Source of the DNA: Deltaproteobacteria bacterium
Lineage (GTDB): Bacteria; Myxococcota_A; Polyangia; Polyangiales; JADJMO01
NCBI GenBank assembly: GCA_025363655.1
Contig: JANYDK010000004.1
Span: 1-64,000 of the forward strand
Direction of reading: 5' to 3'
DNA length: 64,000 nt
The translations under genes and the position numbers were made by a program. Shown here piece after piece: positions 16,546 through 25,158 of the stretch (position 1 is the stretch's first letter; the number at the start of each line of letters is the position of its first letter). The notes under the pieces are model-generated. The model had not been told where the DNA came from. It saw nothing but the letters and a program-made list of their open reading frames with translations, and searched no databases.

Positions 16546-18261
16546 TCAGTGCAGCGCGCCGAGCGAGAGTGATTTCACGTCGGGTCGAGTGGTGCCGTCG
16601 AGCTCGTAGAGCACGTCGAGCTTCGGCGCGCGCGCGAGCACCGTGGCATCGAGCGGACCGGCGGCGCCGATCAGCGTCGAACCGGAGGCGAGGTGCAGAT
16701 CGAGCTTCTTTCGATCGACGAAGCCAGGATCACCGGTGCCGACGACGAGGCTGGCGACGCCGGTGATGGTGCCGAGCGGCGTGCCGTGGGCCGTGAGATA
16801 GCCGCTGGTGATCCAATTCTTGCCCAGCGAGAGCACCCCTGAGGGTGCATCGGCTTGGTTGGAGTCGAGGAAATAGAGCTGCGTCGGAGTCCCGCCAGCG
16901 GTCCGGGGAAAGAGCGCGAAGACGTTGTTGCGCACGTCGGCCTTTTCCCCGTTGGTCGAGAGATGGAAGACGGTCACCCGCGTGGCATCGGCATAGTCGA
17001 TTTGGAGGAGCACGGTATTGTCGTAGAAGTGGAGCGTGCCCTGTCGATAGGCATTCCCCGCCGGCAGCGGCCCATCGCCGTAGGAATCACCACCGTAGTG
17101 CACCAAGTAGCTCGAGGTGTTGGGCGGCTGATCGACGATGACGTTTCCGTAGACGAAGGTGTCGTGCCAGTCAGGCTCTTTGCGGTTGATCGTCGCCGAG
17201 TCCTGGGCGTCGACGAGGTCGAGCACGTGTCCGCCCGCTTCGATCAGGTTGTAGCGAATCACGAGCCCGGCCGAGCGATCTTTCAGCGCATTGCCCGGCG
17301 TGCCCGCCTTGCACTGACCGATGTGATTGAACTGGAAGACGATCCCCGAGGCCTCGGTGTAGATGTTGTGCACGAGATACGTCGTCGGATCGCCGTTGTC
17401 GTCGATGAGGTTGCCCTGCACGAGGACGTCGCGCGACATGCTCGGCTCGTCGTCCTTGGAAGCGACGAAGAGGCCGTCGCCCGAGTCGTGGATGTGATTG
17501 CTTTGGAGGACGACGTGCTCGACGGCGAAGAAGTAGACGGCCGAGGAATCGAAGCCGAATTTCGAGGCCTTGCCAGAGGCGTCGGTGAACGGAACGTCTT
17601 TCTTCGCGCCGCGGACGTCGAGCCCGGCGATGACGATGTAACCGGGCTTGGGCGTGTCGTAGCGTCGATTGTTGAAGACGGTGACGACGCCCGCTTCTTC
17701 GATGGGGTGATACGTGCCATACGGTGCGGTCAGTCGGCTGACGGCGTTTTGCGCGTCGAGGATTGGCAACTCGCCTTTGGGGCCGGGAATGCCGCAGAGG
17801 ACGATGGGGTTGCCGTCTGCGCCGCGGGTGCTGATCAGCACCTTTTCGTGATAGCCGGCCGCGGTGTACTCGACGCGAACCATGTCGCCCGGTCCGAGCT
17901 TCTCGAAGGGAACGTCGGACAGCCGCGCGAACGCCTGACCAGGGCCGACGTGGTAGTCCTTGCCGCCCTTCGAAGCGTCGAAGCGACAATCGAAAGCGAG
18001 CGGACCGACGGGAGGAATCGGTCCCGTATCGGCAGGTGGCGTCGTCGAATCGGGGAGCGCGCCGTCGGTACCGACCTCGCTCTTCCCAGCATCGGTCGCG
18101 TCGTCAGGCGGGCTCGAAGCATCTGCCGTGTCGTGGCGTACGAGCGAATCGGGCACGCCCTCCTCGGGTTGCGCGGGTGCGTCGCCGCTGGTCCCACAAC
18201 CCACGACGGTCGCGAACAATCCGAAGAGCGGCGCGAGCGCCCGAGCGCGAGGTGTGGTCAT
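16546..18261 (-). CDS. Right-handed beta-helix lipoprotein
   Basis: The 571-residue product has a signal peptide ending at lipobox Cys-22 (VGC), an Asp/Ser/Pro/Thr linker (about 25-85) and a domain (about 90-520) of short beta units rich in Asn (VLQSNHIHDSGDGLFV, VQGNLIDDNGD, FQFNHIGQC, IRYNLIEAGG, VYGNVIVDQ). This is the pattern of parallel beta-helix (pectate-lyase-like) proteins. These act as polysaccharide lyases, epimerases or adhesins; no catalytic set can be assigned. The stop lies 2 bp from the stop of the convergent scramblase-fold gene. Confidence 0.85.
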   Translation of the reverse strand: MTTPRARALAPLFGLFATVVGCGTSGDAPAQPEEGVPDSLVRHDTADASSPPDDATDAGKSEVGTDGALPDSTTPPADTGPIPPVGPLAFDCRFDASKGGKDYHVGPGQAFARLSDVPFEKLGPGDMVRVEYTAAGYHEKVLISTRGADGNPIVLCGIPGPKGELPILDAQNAVSRLTAPYGTYHPIEEAGVVTVFNNRRYDTPKPGYIVIAGLDVRGAKKDVPFTDASGKASKFGFDSSAVYFFAVEHVVLQSNHIHDSGDGLFVASKDDEPSMSRDVLVQGNLIDDNGDPTTYLVHNIYTEASGIVFQFNHIGQCKAGTPGNALKDRSAGLVIRYNLIEAGGHVLDLVDAQDSATINRKEPDWHDTFVYGNVIVDQPPNTSSYLVHYGGDSYGDGPLPAGNAYRQGTLHFYDNTVLLQIDYADATRVTVFHLSTNGEKADVRNNVFALFPRTAGGTPTQLYFLDSNQADAPSGVLSLGKNWITSGYLTAHGTPLGTITGVASLVVGTGDPGFVDRKKLDLHLASGSTLIGAAGPLDATVLARAPKLDVLYELDGTTRPDVKSLSLGALH

Positions 18262-18399
18262 GGACTGCCTCAGTGCGAGACGTGGGCCAAACGCCGCGGT
18301 GTGAATCCAGCCCGGATCCGTCGAAGCACGTGAGCTCTCTCGAGCACGGTCGCCGTCGAGTGAGTTGTCGAGAGCACAGTCGGATCGCCGTCAGTACGC

Positions 18400-19413
18400 T
18401 CAAAAGGGAAGCGTCCAGCCGAGGCTGGCGTCGCGAGGGCCGACCGCGGCGCTGAGCGTGCCGAGCCCGTCGCCGAGGCTTCCGGGAGGCTTCGTGTTGC
18501 TGCTGGAGGCGATCATCCAGACGATGGCGCCCGCGACCGCGACCGAGCCAATGCCGATGCCGAGGTTGGCGATGCGCGCCGAGCGCTGCACGTCGTCGTG
18601 ACGATCGAGCGCCGCCTGATCGACGCAAACGCCGTTGGGACAGCCCGCTTTCGCGTCGGATGAGCGCGTCGCTGCCTTGATGCCGAAGACGGTGCCGACG
18701 CCGATCGCGACGACGCCGATTCCACCGAGAATCCAAGGGCCGGCGTTGCCGCCGGACGCGCTCGGGAGCAGGTCGGGCTTCGGCGGCAGGACCGGCGTCT
18801 CGATCGGCGCAGCGACGAGCGGGCCGATTTCCAGCGATCGATTCTCTTTGTCGGCGTTGACGACGACGTCGAACTTGGTGGCGACGAAGCCGGCTTTCGA
18901 GACCGCGACCACGTGCGCACCGACGTCGACAGGAATGGCGACGCCGAGAGAAGCCGCGCCGAGGACGAGCCCATCGAGTGTGACCGTCGGCTCTTGCGCG
19001 CGCGCCGCCGGAAGCAAACTGACCGTCACCCGCGAGAGCTTCGACTCCAGCTCGACGAGCTTTTGGGTGGCGATCTCCTCGCGTTTGGGCTGATTGTCGT
19101 GCTTTGCCATCGCCAGCGCTTCGCGATAGTCGTTCCACGCAGTGGCGAGCTTCCCCTGGCCTTCGTGGCAAATCGCCTTCGCCAGCTGCACGCCACCGCC
19201 AGGTCGCAGCCGCGCGCTCTCCTCCAACTTGGGGCAGGCCTGCGCATAGTCGCCAGCCTCCATCAGTTTCTTTCCCTCGGTGAAAAGAGCATCGGCGGTC
19301 GACTTCTGCACCGGGCTCGGCTCCGCGCTCGGCCCGGCGTTCGCCAGGCGAATCGGCAGCGAAGCCGCGAGCACGAGGACGAGCATCGCCGATGCGGCCT
19401 CAGAGCGCCTCAT
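18400..19413 (-). CDS. TPR/PEGA-type exported protein of the kinase operon
   Basis: The 337-residue protein starts at ATG 19413, overlapping the end of the kinase gene by 14 bp. A signal peptide (1-26, ending ANA) precedes TPR-like helices (ADALFTEGKKLMEAGDYAQACPKLEESARLRPGGGV, about 40-75), a PEGA-like beta domain (VTVSLLPAA...VTLDGLVLG...VDVGAHVVAVSKAGF, about 125-190), and two hydrophobic segments (about 222-242 and 280-302). Such TPR-PEGA proteins regularly accompany Ser/Thr kinases in myxobacteria and probably sense the periplasm; here it is the last gene of the FHA activator-kinase operon. Confidence 0.85.
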   Translation of the reverse strand: MRRSEAASAMLVLVLAASLPIRLANAGPSAEPSPVQKSTADALFTEGKKLMEAGDYAQACPKLEESARLRPGGGVQLAKAICHEGQGKLATAWNDYREALAMAKHDNQPKREEIATQKLVELESKLSRVTVSLLPAARAQEPTVTLDGLVLGAASLGVAIPVDVGAHVVAVSKAGFVATKFDVVVNADKENRSLEIGPLVAAPIETPVLPPKPDLLPSASGGNAGPWILGGIGVVAIGVGTVFGIKAATRSSDAKAGCPNGVCVDQAALDRHDDVQRSARIANLGIGIGSVAVAGAIVWMIASSSNTKPPGSLGDGLGTLSAAVGPRDASLGWTLPF

Positions 19414-20881
19414 CGATGGCCCCTTCCCACTTCTTCGCCGACGCGCTCGGCTTGGGAAACGTCGACGATTTGGCGGCGGCGGGCACGTGCGGCACCGCGG
19501 CAGCTTTGCCCAGGTTTTTTGGTGCCGCCAGCGTCGGCGAGGAAGCGACCGACGCGATCGCGGTGGCGCTCGCGGAGGTGCTCGCAGCGATGGCTGTGCT
19601 CGAAGCGGTGACGGACGAGCTCGGCGCGCCGTCGGTCGATTCGGACTTCGCCGCCGACGTCGACGAAGAGTCGGAAGTGAACGCGGGCTGTGTGGCCCGC
19701 GAATCGGAGCTCGGTGGCGCGCGGAAAAATACGCCGCGGGCCGCAAGAACGAGCGCGAGGGGCACGAGGAGGGCGGCGACGACGAATGGCCATCGCGGCC
19801 TTCGCGGGGCGACGTCGGGCGCCAGCTCTTCTGCGGGTCGGGTCATCGCCTGACCCTCGATCACCGAGATCGGAAGCTCGGGCGCGCGCTTCGTCCCGCT
19901 CGCCGAGATCGCACTTTCAGGCTTAATTTCCAACGCCTTGGCAGAGACGAGGCTCGCTCGTGACGGCACTTCTCCCGGCGGCAGGAGCACCGCGGCGAGC
20001 GCATCGGCGAGCTCGGTGACGGTCTGGAAGCGATCGGCTTTGCGCTTGCTCAGGCCCTTGCTCACCCAACGATCGAACGCCGGCGGCAGCCCGGCGATGC
20101 GTGCGCTGGGCGGCGGCGGATCGTGCGTGAGCACGCGAATTCCGATGTCGGGCGCGTCGCCGGCGCCGAACGGAGGCTCGCCGCACACGACGCGATAGAC
20201 GAGCGCGGTGAGCGACCAGAGATCGCTTCGGAGGTCGATGTCTCGGTCTCCCGTCAATTGCTCGGGGCTCATGTAGCTCGGCGTGCCGAGGAGCTGACCG
20301 GAGCGCGTGGTCGGTTCTTCGTCGCCGTATCCACGTTCGCTGCCGTCGGACTCGGCGGTTCGCGAGGCCTTGGCGATGCCGAAATCGAGCAATTTCACCA
20401 GCTGCGCGGCGCCCGGTTCGGGGTCGCAAAGAAAGACGTTGCCCGGCTTGATGTCGCGATGGACGACGCCCGCTTCATGCGCGACCTGGAGCGCGAAGCC
20501 GATTTGCCGGCAGACCTCGACGGCGAACGCGAGCGACTTGGGCCCATCGAGCGCGGCCGCGAGCGATCGCCCGCGGAGGAATTCGAGCACGAAATAAGGC
20601 GCTGTCCCGTCGAGGACTCCGTAATCGACGACGCGCGCGATGTGGCGCGACGCTTCTCCGAGCTGTGCGCAGAGGCGCGCCTCACGCTCGAAACGCGTAC
20701 GCAGCTCGGCGGTCATCCGCCCGCCCGAGTCGAGGAACTTGATGGCCACGCGATGCCCGAGGACGGTGTGCTCGGCCGACCAGACGGCGCCCATTCCGCC
20801 GCGTCCGATCGGCTCGAGCAACCGATAGCGCATGCCGACGGCGAGGCCGGCGACGAGTTGTTCGTCGAGCCGATCGCTCAT
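19400..20881 (-). CDS. Transmembrane Ser/Thr protein kinase (Hanks type)
   Basis: The 493-residue protein starts at ATG 20881, overlapping the activator gene stop by 4 bp. The cytoplasmic kinase domain (about 18-300) is complete: Gly loop GRGGMG (26-31), Lys-48 (VAIKFL), HRDIKPGN (Asp-143), DFG (Asp-166), and APE-like SPEQ. One transmembrane helix follows (about 364-382; WPFVVAALLVPLALVLAARG). The extracytoplasmic tail is Ser/Ala/Thr-rich. It phosphorylates Ser/Thr of target proteins; the coupled FHA-domain activator is the obvious candidate partner because FHA domains bind phosphothreonine. Confidence 0.95.
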   Translation of the reverse strand: MSDRLDEQLVAGLAVGMRYRLLEPIGRGGMGAVWSAEHTVLGHRVAIKFLDSGGRMTAELRTRFEREARLCAQLGEASRHIARVVDYGVLDGTAPYFVLEFLRGRSLAAALDGPKSLAFAVEVCRQIGFALQVAHEAGVVHRDIKPGNVFLCDPEPGAAQLVKLLDFGIAKASRTAESDGSERGYGDEEPTTRSGQLLGTPSYMSPEQLTGDRDIDLRSDLWSLTALVYRVVCGEPPFGAGDAPDIGIRVLTHDPPPPSARIAGLPPAFDRWVSKGLSKRKADRFQTVTELADALAAVLLPPGEVPSRASLVSAKALEIKPESAISASGTKRAPELPISVIEGQAMTRPAEELAPDVAPRRPRWPFVVAALLVPLALVLAARGVFFRAPPSSDSRATQPAFTSDSSSTSAAKSESTDGAPSSSVTASSTAIAASTSASATAIASVASSPTLAAPKNLGKAAAVPHVPAAAKSSTFPKPSASAKKWEGAIDEAL

Positions 20882-22275
20882 CCGCCGCCCTCGTGTTTGC
20901 CGAGGAGCACATAGAAATAGCGGCGCGCGATGCCCGAGGCGGCGGCCGCGCGCGAGATGTTGCCTTGGTGCTTGTCGAGCACGTGCCGGAGATAACGGCG
21001 CTCGAAATCCTGGAGAATGCGCGCCTTCGCGGTGGCGTAGGGGAGGTCCTCGGCGATGGTCGTGGCGACGAGATCGCCTGCCTGCGCGATTGGCGTGGCC
21101 TGCGCGGTCGGCGCGACCGGCGCGGCCGGCGAGATCGAGGACTTCTTTTCGGTGTTCGACGGCGAGAGCTCGTGCAGCCACTCGCCGAACTCCGCGTCTT
21201 CCCCGAGGGCGACGCGACGGGCGATCGCGTTCTGCAGCTGGCGGACGTTGCCCGGCCAACTGTAGGAGCGAAGCGAGTCGAGAAATGCCGGCGTCAAGCG
21301 ATCGGGAGCGCCCTCGAGCGCGCGCCAAAAGAGCCGCGCGAGGAACTCGATGTCCTCTTTGCGGTCTCGCAGCGGTGGGAGCTCGACCCGCGCGACGGCG
21401 AGACGATAGAAGAGGTCGTCGCGAAAACGGCCTGCTTGGACCTCGGCTTCGAGATCGCGCCGCGTCGCCGCGAGGATGCGCACGTCGAAGCGAAACCACT
21501 TGCTGCCGCCGACGCGACAGACCTCGGAGCGTTCGATGGCGCGCAGCAGCTTGGCCTGCAACGGAAGGTCGAGATCGCCGACCTCGTCGATGAGCAAGGT
21601 GCCGCCGTGCGCGCGCTCGAAGACGCCGGCGTGCGCCGCGACCGCGCCCGTGAAGGCGCCGCGCTCATGACCAAAGAGCGCGGACTCGACGAGATTGGGA
21701 GCGATCGCGGTGCAGTCGAGGACGACGAAGGGCCCGTTTCTTCGCTTGCTCTGCTCGTGGAGCGCCTCGGCGAGGACCTCTTTGCCAGTGCCCGTCTCGC
21801 CCTCGACCAGCGTCGTCACCGGCGATTGCGCGAGCTTCTCGAGGAGCGGATAGAGACGACGCATCCGCGGCGCGGCCCCGAAGAGCCGACCGAAAGACAC
21901 CGCCTGGGAGAGGTGCGCCGCTTGCGAGCCGACGACGCTGACCCGAATCCGCGCGAGGCCGAGCTCGACGAGCTCACCACCGCGGAGATATGCCGAAGAG
22001 ACCTGGACGCCGTTGACGACGAGGCCGTTCTTCGAGTCGAGGTCGTCGATCTGCAACCGATTTCCCAGGTGCAACACCCCTGCATGGCGACGTGAAACAG
22101 TGCGTTCCGGCACGATCAGCTCGCAGAGGTTGCTCGACCCGAGATAGACGTGGCCGGGGTGCTCAGGGACGACGTCGAAGCTCGCCGACGTCGGCGCGAC
22201 CAGCTCGAGCCGAAAAACGGCCGCCGGAAGCTCCGTGCTCTCCCGTAAATCGTGAGTGGCCTGCTCCCCGGGCAT
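20878..22275 (-). CDS. FHA-domain sigma-54-dependent activator (FHA-AAA-Fis)
   Basis: The 465-residue regulator starts at ATG 22275. Domains: FHA (about 20-115; YLGSSN, SRRHAGV, LDSKNGLVVNG), sigma-54 interaction AAA+ domain (about 125-365; Walker A GETGTGKE 159-166, GAFTGA loop 206-211, Walker B LLIDE 227-231, sensor region PLRDRKEDIEFL) and a C-terminal Fis-type HTH (about 430-465; ISRAAAASGIARRYFYVLLGKH). In place of a receiver the FHA domain would sense phosphothreonine. It should open sigma-54 promoters with ATP. It is divergent from a small-peptide gene with its own -24/-12 promoter and is co-transcribed with the kinase. Confidence 0.95.
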   Translation of the reverse strand: MPGEQATHDLRESTELPAAVFRLELVAPTSASFDVVPEHPGHVYLGSSNLCELIVPERTVSRRHAGVLHLGNRLQIDDLDSKNGLVVNGVQVSSAYLRGGELVELGLARIRVSVVGSQAAHLSQAVSFGRLFGAAPRMRRLYPLLEKLAQSPVTTLVEGETGTGKEVLAEALHEQSKRRNGPFVVLDCTAIAPNLVESALFGHERGAFTGAVAAHAGVFERAHGGTLLIDEVGDLDLPLQAKLLRAIERSEVCRVGGSKWFRFDVRILAATRRDLEAEVQAGRFRDDLFYRLAVARVELPPLRDRKEDIEFLARLFWRALEGAPDRLTPAFLDSLRSYSWPGNVRQLQNAIARRVALGEDAEFGEWLHELSPSNTEKKSSISPAAPVAPTAQATPIAQAGDLVATTIAEDLPYATAKARILQDFERRYLRHVLDKHQGNISRAAAASGIARRYFYVLLGKHEGGG

Positions 22276-22297
22276 GCCCTCGGAGCATGACACACTC

Positions 22298-22320
22298 GGT
22301 CGCCCGCCATAACGGCGACC
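22298..22320. promoter_or_regulatory. Candidate enhancer (UAS) for the FHA activator
   Basis: GGTCGCC (22298-22304) and GGCGACC (22314-22320) are perfect 7-bp inverted arms with a 9-bp spacer. The centre lies about 75-80 bp upstream of the start site predicted from the -24/-12 promoter, a usual distance for activator sites. Binding by the adjacent Fis-type HTH is inferred. Confidence 0.45.
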
Positions 22321-22359
22321 CGGCGCCCTCTGGGGCTTGTCGGAGCGCATGTCCCCCTG

Positions 22360-22376
22360 TTGGAACGCAACGTGCT
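22360..22376 (+). promoter_or_regulatory. Sigma-54 (-24/-12) promoter for the small peptide gene
   Basis: TTGGAACGCAACGTGCT carries the invariant GG (22362-22363) and GC (22374-22375) exactly 10 bases apart, and agrees with the TGGCACG-N4-TTGCW consensus at 10 of 12 positions. It points toward the peptide gene at 22461, giving a leader of roughly 75 nt. Confidence 0.6.
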
Positions 22377-22460
22377 GTAAAGGGCCTGCACGACGATCGG
22401 CACGCGGTGCCGGTCCCTTCAACTGCATAGCCCGCGTCATCGCGACGCAGGAGAACCGAC

Positions 22461-22595
22461 ATGACTTGCGTGCATCGCATGCTCGCCGCAATGGCGCTCG
22501 CCCTCGTTTGTGCTTTGGTCGCGCCGAGTGTCTCCGCGACCCAACTCTCGATTCCCCGGCCCGAGGCCAGCGGCTGCCACGGTCCGTGCGAGTAA
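22461..22595 (+). CDS. Small secreted Cys-containing peptide, 44 residues
   Basis: ATG 22461 follows the site CAGGAGA (22448-22454). Residues 1-26 are a Sec signal peptide (hydrophobic core LAAMALALVCALVAP, cleavage after VSA), leaving a mature peptide of about 18 residues with Pro, two Cys spaced C-x3-C and a C-terminal Glu (TQLSIPRPEASGCHGPCE). The two Cys could form one disulphide. It is preceded by a -24/-12 promoter and lies divergent from the FHA activator. A signalling or effector peptide is possible; no homologue is recognised. The coding status is supported by the ribosome site, signal peptide and promoter only. Confidence 0.6.
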   Translation: MTCVHRMLAAMALALVCALVAPSVSATQLSIPRPEASGCHGPCE

Positions 22596-22635
22596 ACATC
22601 CTCGCGCCGCGTGGACGAGTATCCTGAGCTCGCGG

Positions 22636-23451
22636 ATGCTGATGCTGATGGAGAGACGACTTCGCGTCGGGTGGTCCATCGCTTTGGCGATGATGACGAA
22701 CGGCTGTGGGCTCATCCTCGGTGTCGACGACGCTCACCTCGGGGATGCCGCACTCGCTCCCGGCGCCGATGCACGCGGCGATTCCCGCACCGATGCACCC
22801 GCGGACGCGAATGTCGCGACTGCTACCTTCCTCGAAGATCGTGACAACTCGGTTTACGGCGGTGGTGGTCCCCTGTCGGGGCTGTCGACGCCGGCGTTCA
22901 CCAAGCCGTTCGCGGTCGGCGACTTGATCATCGTCGCTGCCTTCGCGCAGGTCGGTCCGGAAATTACCGTCGTCGACTCGATGGGCAACACGTACATCAG
23001 CTTCGCTTCCGCCAGCGACCCGGGACACGACACCCACCTGACGGCGTTCTCGACGCACGTCACGACCGCGAGCGGCGTCGGCGCGACGGTCTCGATGAAG
23101 TTGACGCCGACGGCAGAATTCCTCGGGATCTATGCTGCACACTACCAAGGTGTCAGTGGTGAGCCCGAAGATCCGCAGGTCACCAACGCCATCGGCGCAA
23201 CCACCTTCTCGCTGATCGTCACGCCGAAGACGACGCCTGCTCTCGTCTGGGGATTCGCCCAAGACGTCGGTACGTGCCAGAAATCCTGGGACGTCGGCAC
23301 TGGCACTTTGCGTGGCGAGACCTGGCGCAGCACCGACATCTGCGCTTGCCCGCAAGATCGATTGCACTCGACGGGCACCGGGGCCGTTTCTTGGACGGGT
23401 ATCTATTCGACCTTCGTCGCCGTCGCTGGGGCGTTTGGCGAATCCAAATAG
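22636..23451 (+). CDS. Exported beta-sandwich protein, probable lipoprotein
   Basis: The 271-residue product (ATG 22636; ATGs at 22642 and 22648 are alternatives) has a hydrophobic N-terminal segment and a Cys in MTNGCGLIL, a weak lipobox. After an Asp/Ala-rich linker (about 35-60) follows a beta-rich domain of a type common in bacterial surface proteins (FTKPFAVGDLIIVAAF, VVDSMGNTYISF, LGIYAAHYQGV, FVAVAGAF). The gene starts 40 bp after the small peptide and probably shares its sigma-54 transcript, suggesting a common trigger for both secreted products. Confidence 0.78.
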   Translation: MLMLMERRLRVGWSIALAMMTNGCGLILGVDDAHLGDAALAPGADARGDSRTDAPADANVATATFLEDRDNSVYGGGGPLSGLSTPAFTKPFAVGDLIIVAAFAQVGPEITVVDSMGNTYISFASASDPGHDTHLTAFSTHVTTASGVGATVSMKLTPTAEFLGIYAAHYQGVSGEPEDPQVTNAIGATTFSLIVTPKTTPALVWGFAQDVGTCQKSWDVGTGTLRGETWRSTDICACPQDRLHSTGTGAVSWTGIYSTFVAVAGAFGESK

Positions 23452-23457
23452 ATACGG

Positions 23458-25140
23458 TCAGTCTTCGTCTCCGACGTCGCTCTCACTGCCACCTGCGACG
23501 ACGTGGAGAGGCGCTTTGTCGCCCTTCCAAGTGCCATATTGGAAGAGCACGGCCTTGTCCTCTCCCGCCGACATGCCCTTGTGCTTGAACTCGGCCTTTC
23601 CTTTGGCGTCGATGCGCTCGAGATCGACCGAATAGGCAGTGTCGCCGTCGCCGCCGTGGACGAGGAAGGAGAATTCGCCTTTGGCGAGATCGATGCCGAG
23701 GGTCAGCTTCTGACCGGACTTTTCGCCGACCGCGGCGACGGCGATCTCGAAGTCGGGACCGCTGGTGGAGACGCCGAGACGAAGCGTCGGAGTCTCTTTC
23801 CCCTCGGTGACGTAGGACACCACGCTCCAGTCGGGAGCAAGGTCGAAGCTGTCTTTCTCGTTCGGCGAGAGCATGATGTCTTCGACGGCGAGTACGTAGC
23901 CGGGACCAATCACCGTGACGTCGACCGAGTCGTCGGCGGTGAGCGTCGCGCCATCGACGATGATCGTCAGCTTCTTCCCCGTCGGCACCGAGTAGATCGG
24001 CTCTTCGGCCTTGCCGGTGGGCACCGCGAGGAAGCTGCCACCGGGGATTTCCGAGACGAATTTGCCGCCGAAGAAGCCGAGGTGATGCCCCTCTTCGTCG
24101 GCGATGAGGAGGTGTCCTTGGCCTTCGAGGAAGATGGTCCGCGTCTTCGCCAGTGACCCGGTGGTGCCCGCGCCGTCGGCATTGCCTTCACCCATGCAGG
24201 TGATCTCGCCGACACGATTGGCGAGTGGCACTGCGTGCAGCGTGTGCGTCTCGCCGTCTCCTTCGTAGTCGTCGGGGGTCGTCTGGCTCGGATCGGCCGA
24301 AGTCGTGTATTTCCAGGTATTCTTGCCGGTATCGACCTCGATGTGTCGCTCTTCACCGGGATAGTTGTTGTCGTAATGGAGAATCCAAACGAGGCCTTCG
24401 CCCTTGTCGACGACCCCGAAGGGGAGCGTCGCGTGACCGGCGGTATGGTTGCGCATCCAGAACGCCAACGTCACCGGCTCGTCTTTGGCAATGCCATTGC
24501 GAATGGACGCCACGACGTCGTTCGGCGTCTCGGTCGCGCCCGTCTCCGTGCGCGCGCTGCGCACCGGATCCATCAGCTGCGTCGCCCACCAATAGGCGAG
24601 CTCGTGTTGCAGCGGCTCGTTGCCCTCGAGCGCGAGTGAGTGCGGATCGTCCGCACCGAAGCGCGGCGGATCGATCATCCCTCGCTGCATCAGCACCGAG
24701 AGAATGGCCATTCCCTCGCAGTGACCGCCGCCCACCATCTTGTTGAGTTGTTTCATCGCCGCGCCGACCGAAGGATCGAGCTCGCAACTCTCGAGCTCGC
24801 CATTGGCACAAACGTCGACGCCGCAGAGACGGCTCATCTCTGCCGGACGCAAATCGGCTTTACCTGGACCGTAGTTGGGAAAGGCGAACGAATCAGTGGC
24901 CATCTTCCAACTCTGGAATGGATTCTTCGCCGGCAAGAGCGCGCCGAGGTGCGTCGAAGTGTCGACCTTCGTCGCCGGCACGGCTGGTTTTCCCGAGGAC
25001 GACGTCCCGCCGCCCGAGCTCCCCGAGCTGCTGGAGCTCCCGCTTTCGCTCCCGTCTTTCTTGCAACTGCTGCAGCCGGCGGAGGTGACGACGAGGGTGG
25101 TGACGATCGATCCGAGGACGAGGACACGGGAGCGGCGCAT
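23458..25140 (-). CDS. Lipoprotein with a possible papain-like catalytic domain
   Basis: The 560-residue product has lipobox Cys-23 (SAGC), a Ser/Gly linker (32-50) and an N-terminal domain with GGGHCEGMAILSVL (Cys-141), GHATLPFG (His-236) and ILHYDNNYPG (Asp-257/Asn-258). Cys, His and Asp/Asn occur in the order and spacing expected of a papain- or transglutaminase-like fold, so hydrolase activity is possible (inference; no family is recognised). The C-terminal half (about 330-560) is beta-rich and may bind ligand or surface. It is convergent with the beta-sandwich gene and 18 bp downstream of the FAD oxidase gene. Confidence 0.82.
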   Translation of the reverse strand: MRRSRVLVLGSIVTTLVVTSAGCSSCKKDGSESGSSSSSGSSGGGTSSSGKPAVPATKVDTSTHLGALLPAKNPFQSWKMATDSFAFPNYGPGKADLRPAEMSRLCGVDVCANGELESCELDPSVGAAMKQLNKMVGGGHCEGMAILSVLMQRGMIDPPRFGADDPHSLALEGNEPLQHELAYWWATQLMDPVRSARTETGATETPNDVVASIRNGIAKDEPVTLAFWMRNHTAGHATLPFGVVDKGEGLVWILHYDNNYPGEERHIEVDTGKNTWKYTTSADPSQTTPDDYEGDGETHTLHAVPLANRVGEITCMGEGNADGAGTTGSLAKTRTIFLEGQGHLLIADEEGHHLGFFGGKFVSEIPGGSFLAVPTGKAEEPIYSVPTGKKLTIIVDGATLTADDSVDVTVIGPGYVLAVEDIMLSPNEKDSFDLAPDWSVVSYVTEGKETPTLRLGVSTSGPDFEIAVAAVGEKSGQKLTLGIDLAKGEFSFLVHGGDGDTAYSVDLERIDAKGKAEFKHKGMSAGEDKAVLFQYGTWKGDKAPLHVVAGGSESDVGDED

Positions 25141-25158
25141 GGAGCGACCGTATCTGCC

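Noticed and set aside
22437-22715. Short minus-strand frame over the small peptide gene
   Set aside because: No ribosome site or conserved feature; the plus strand has a signal peptide and a -24/-12 promoter.
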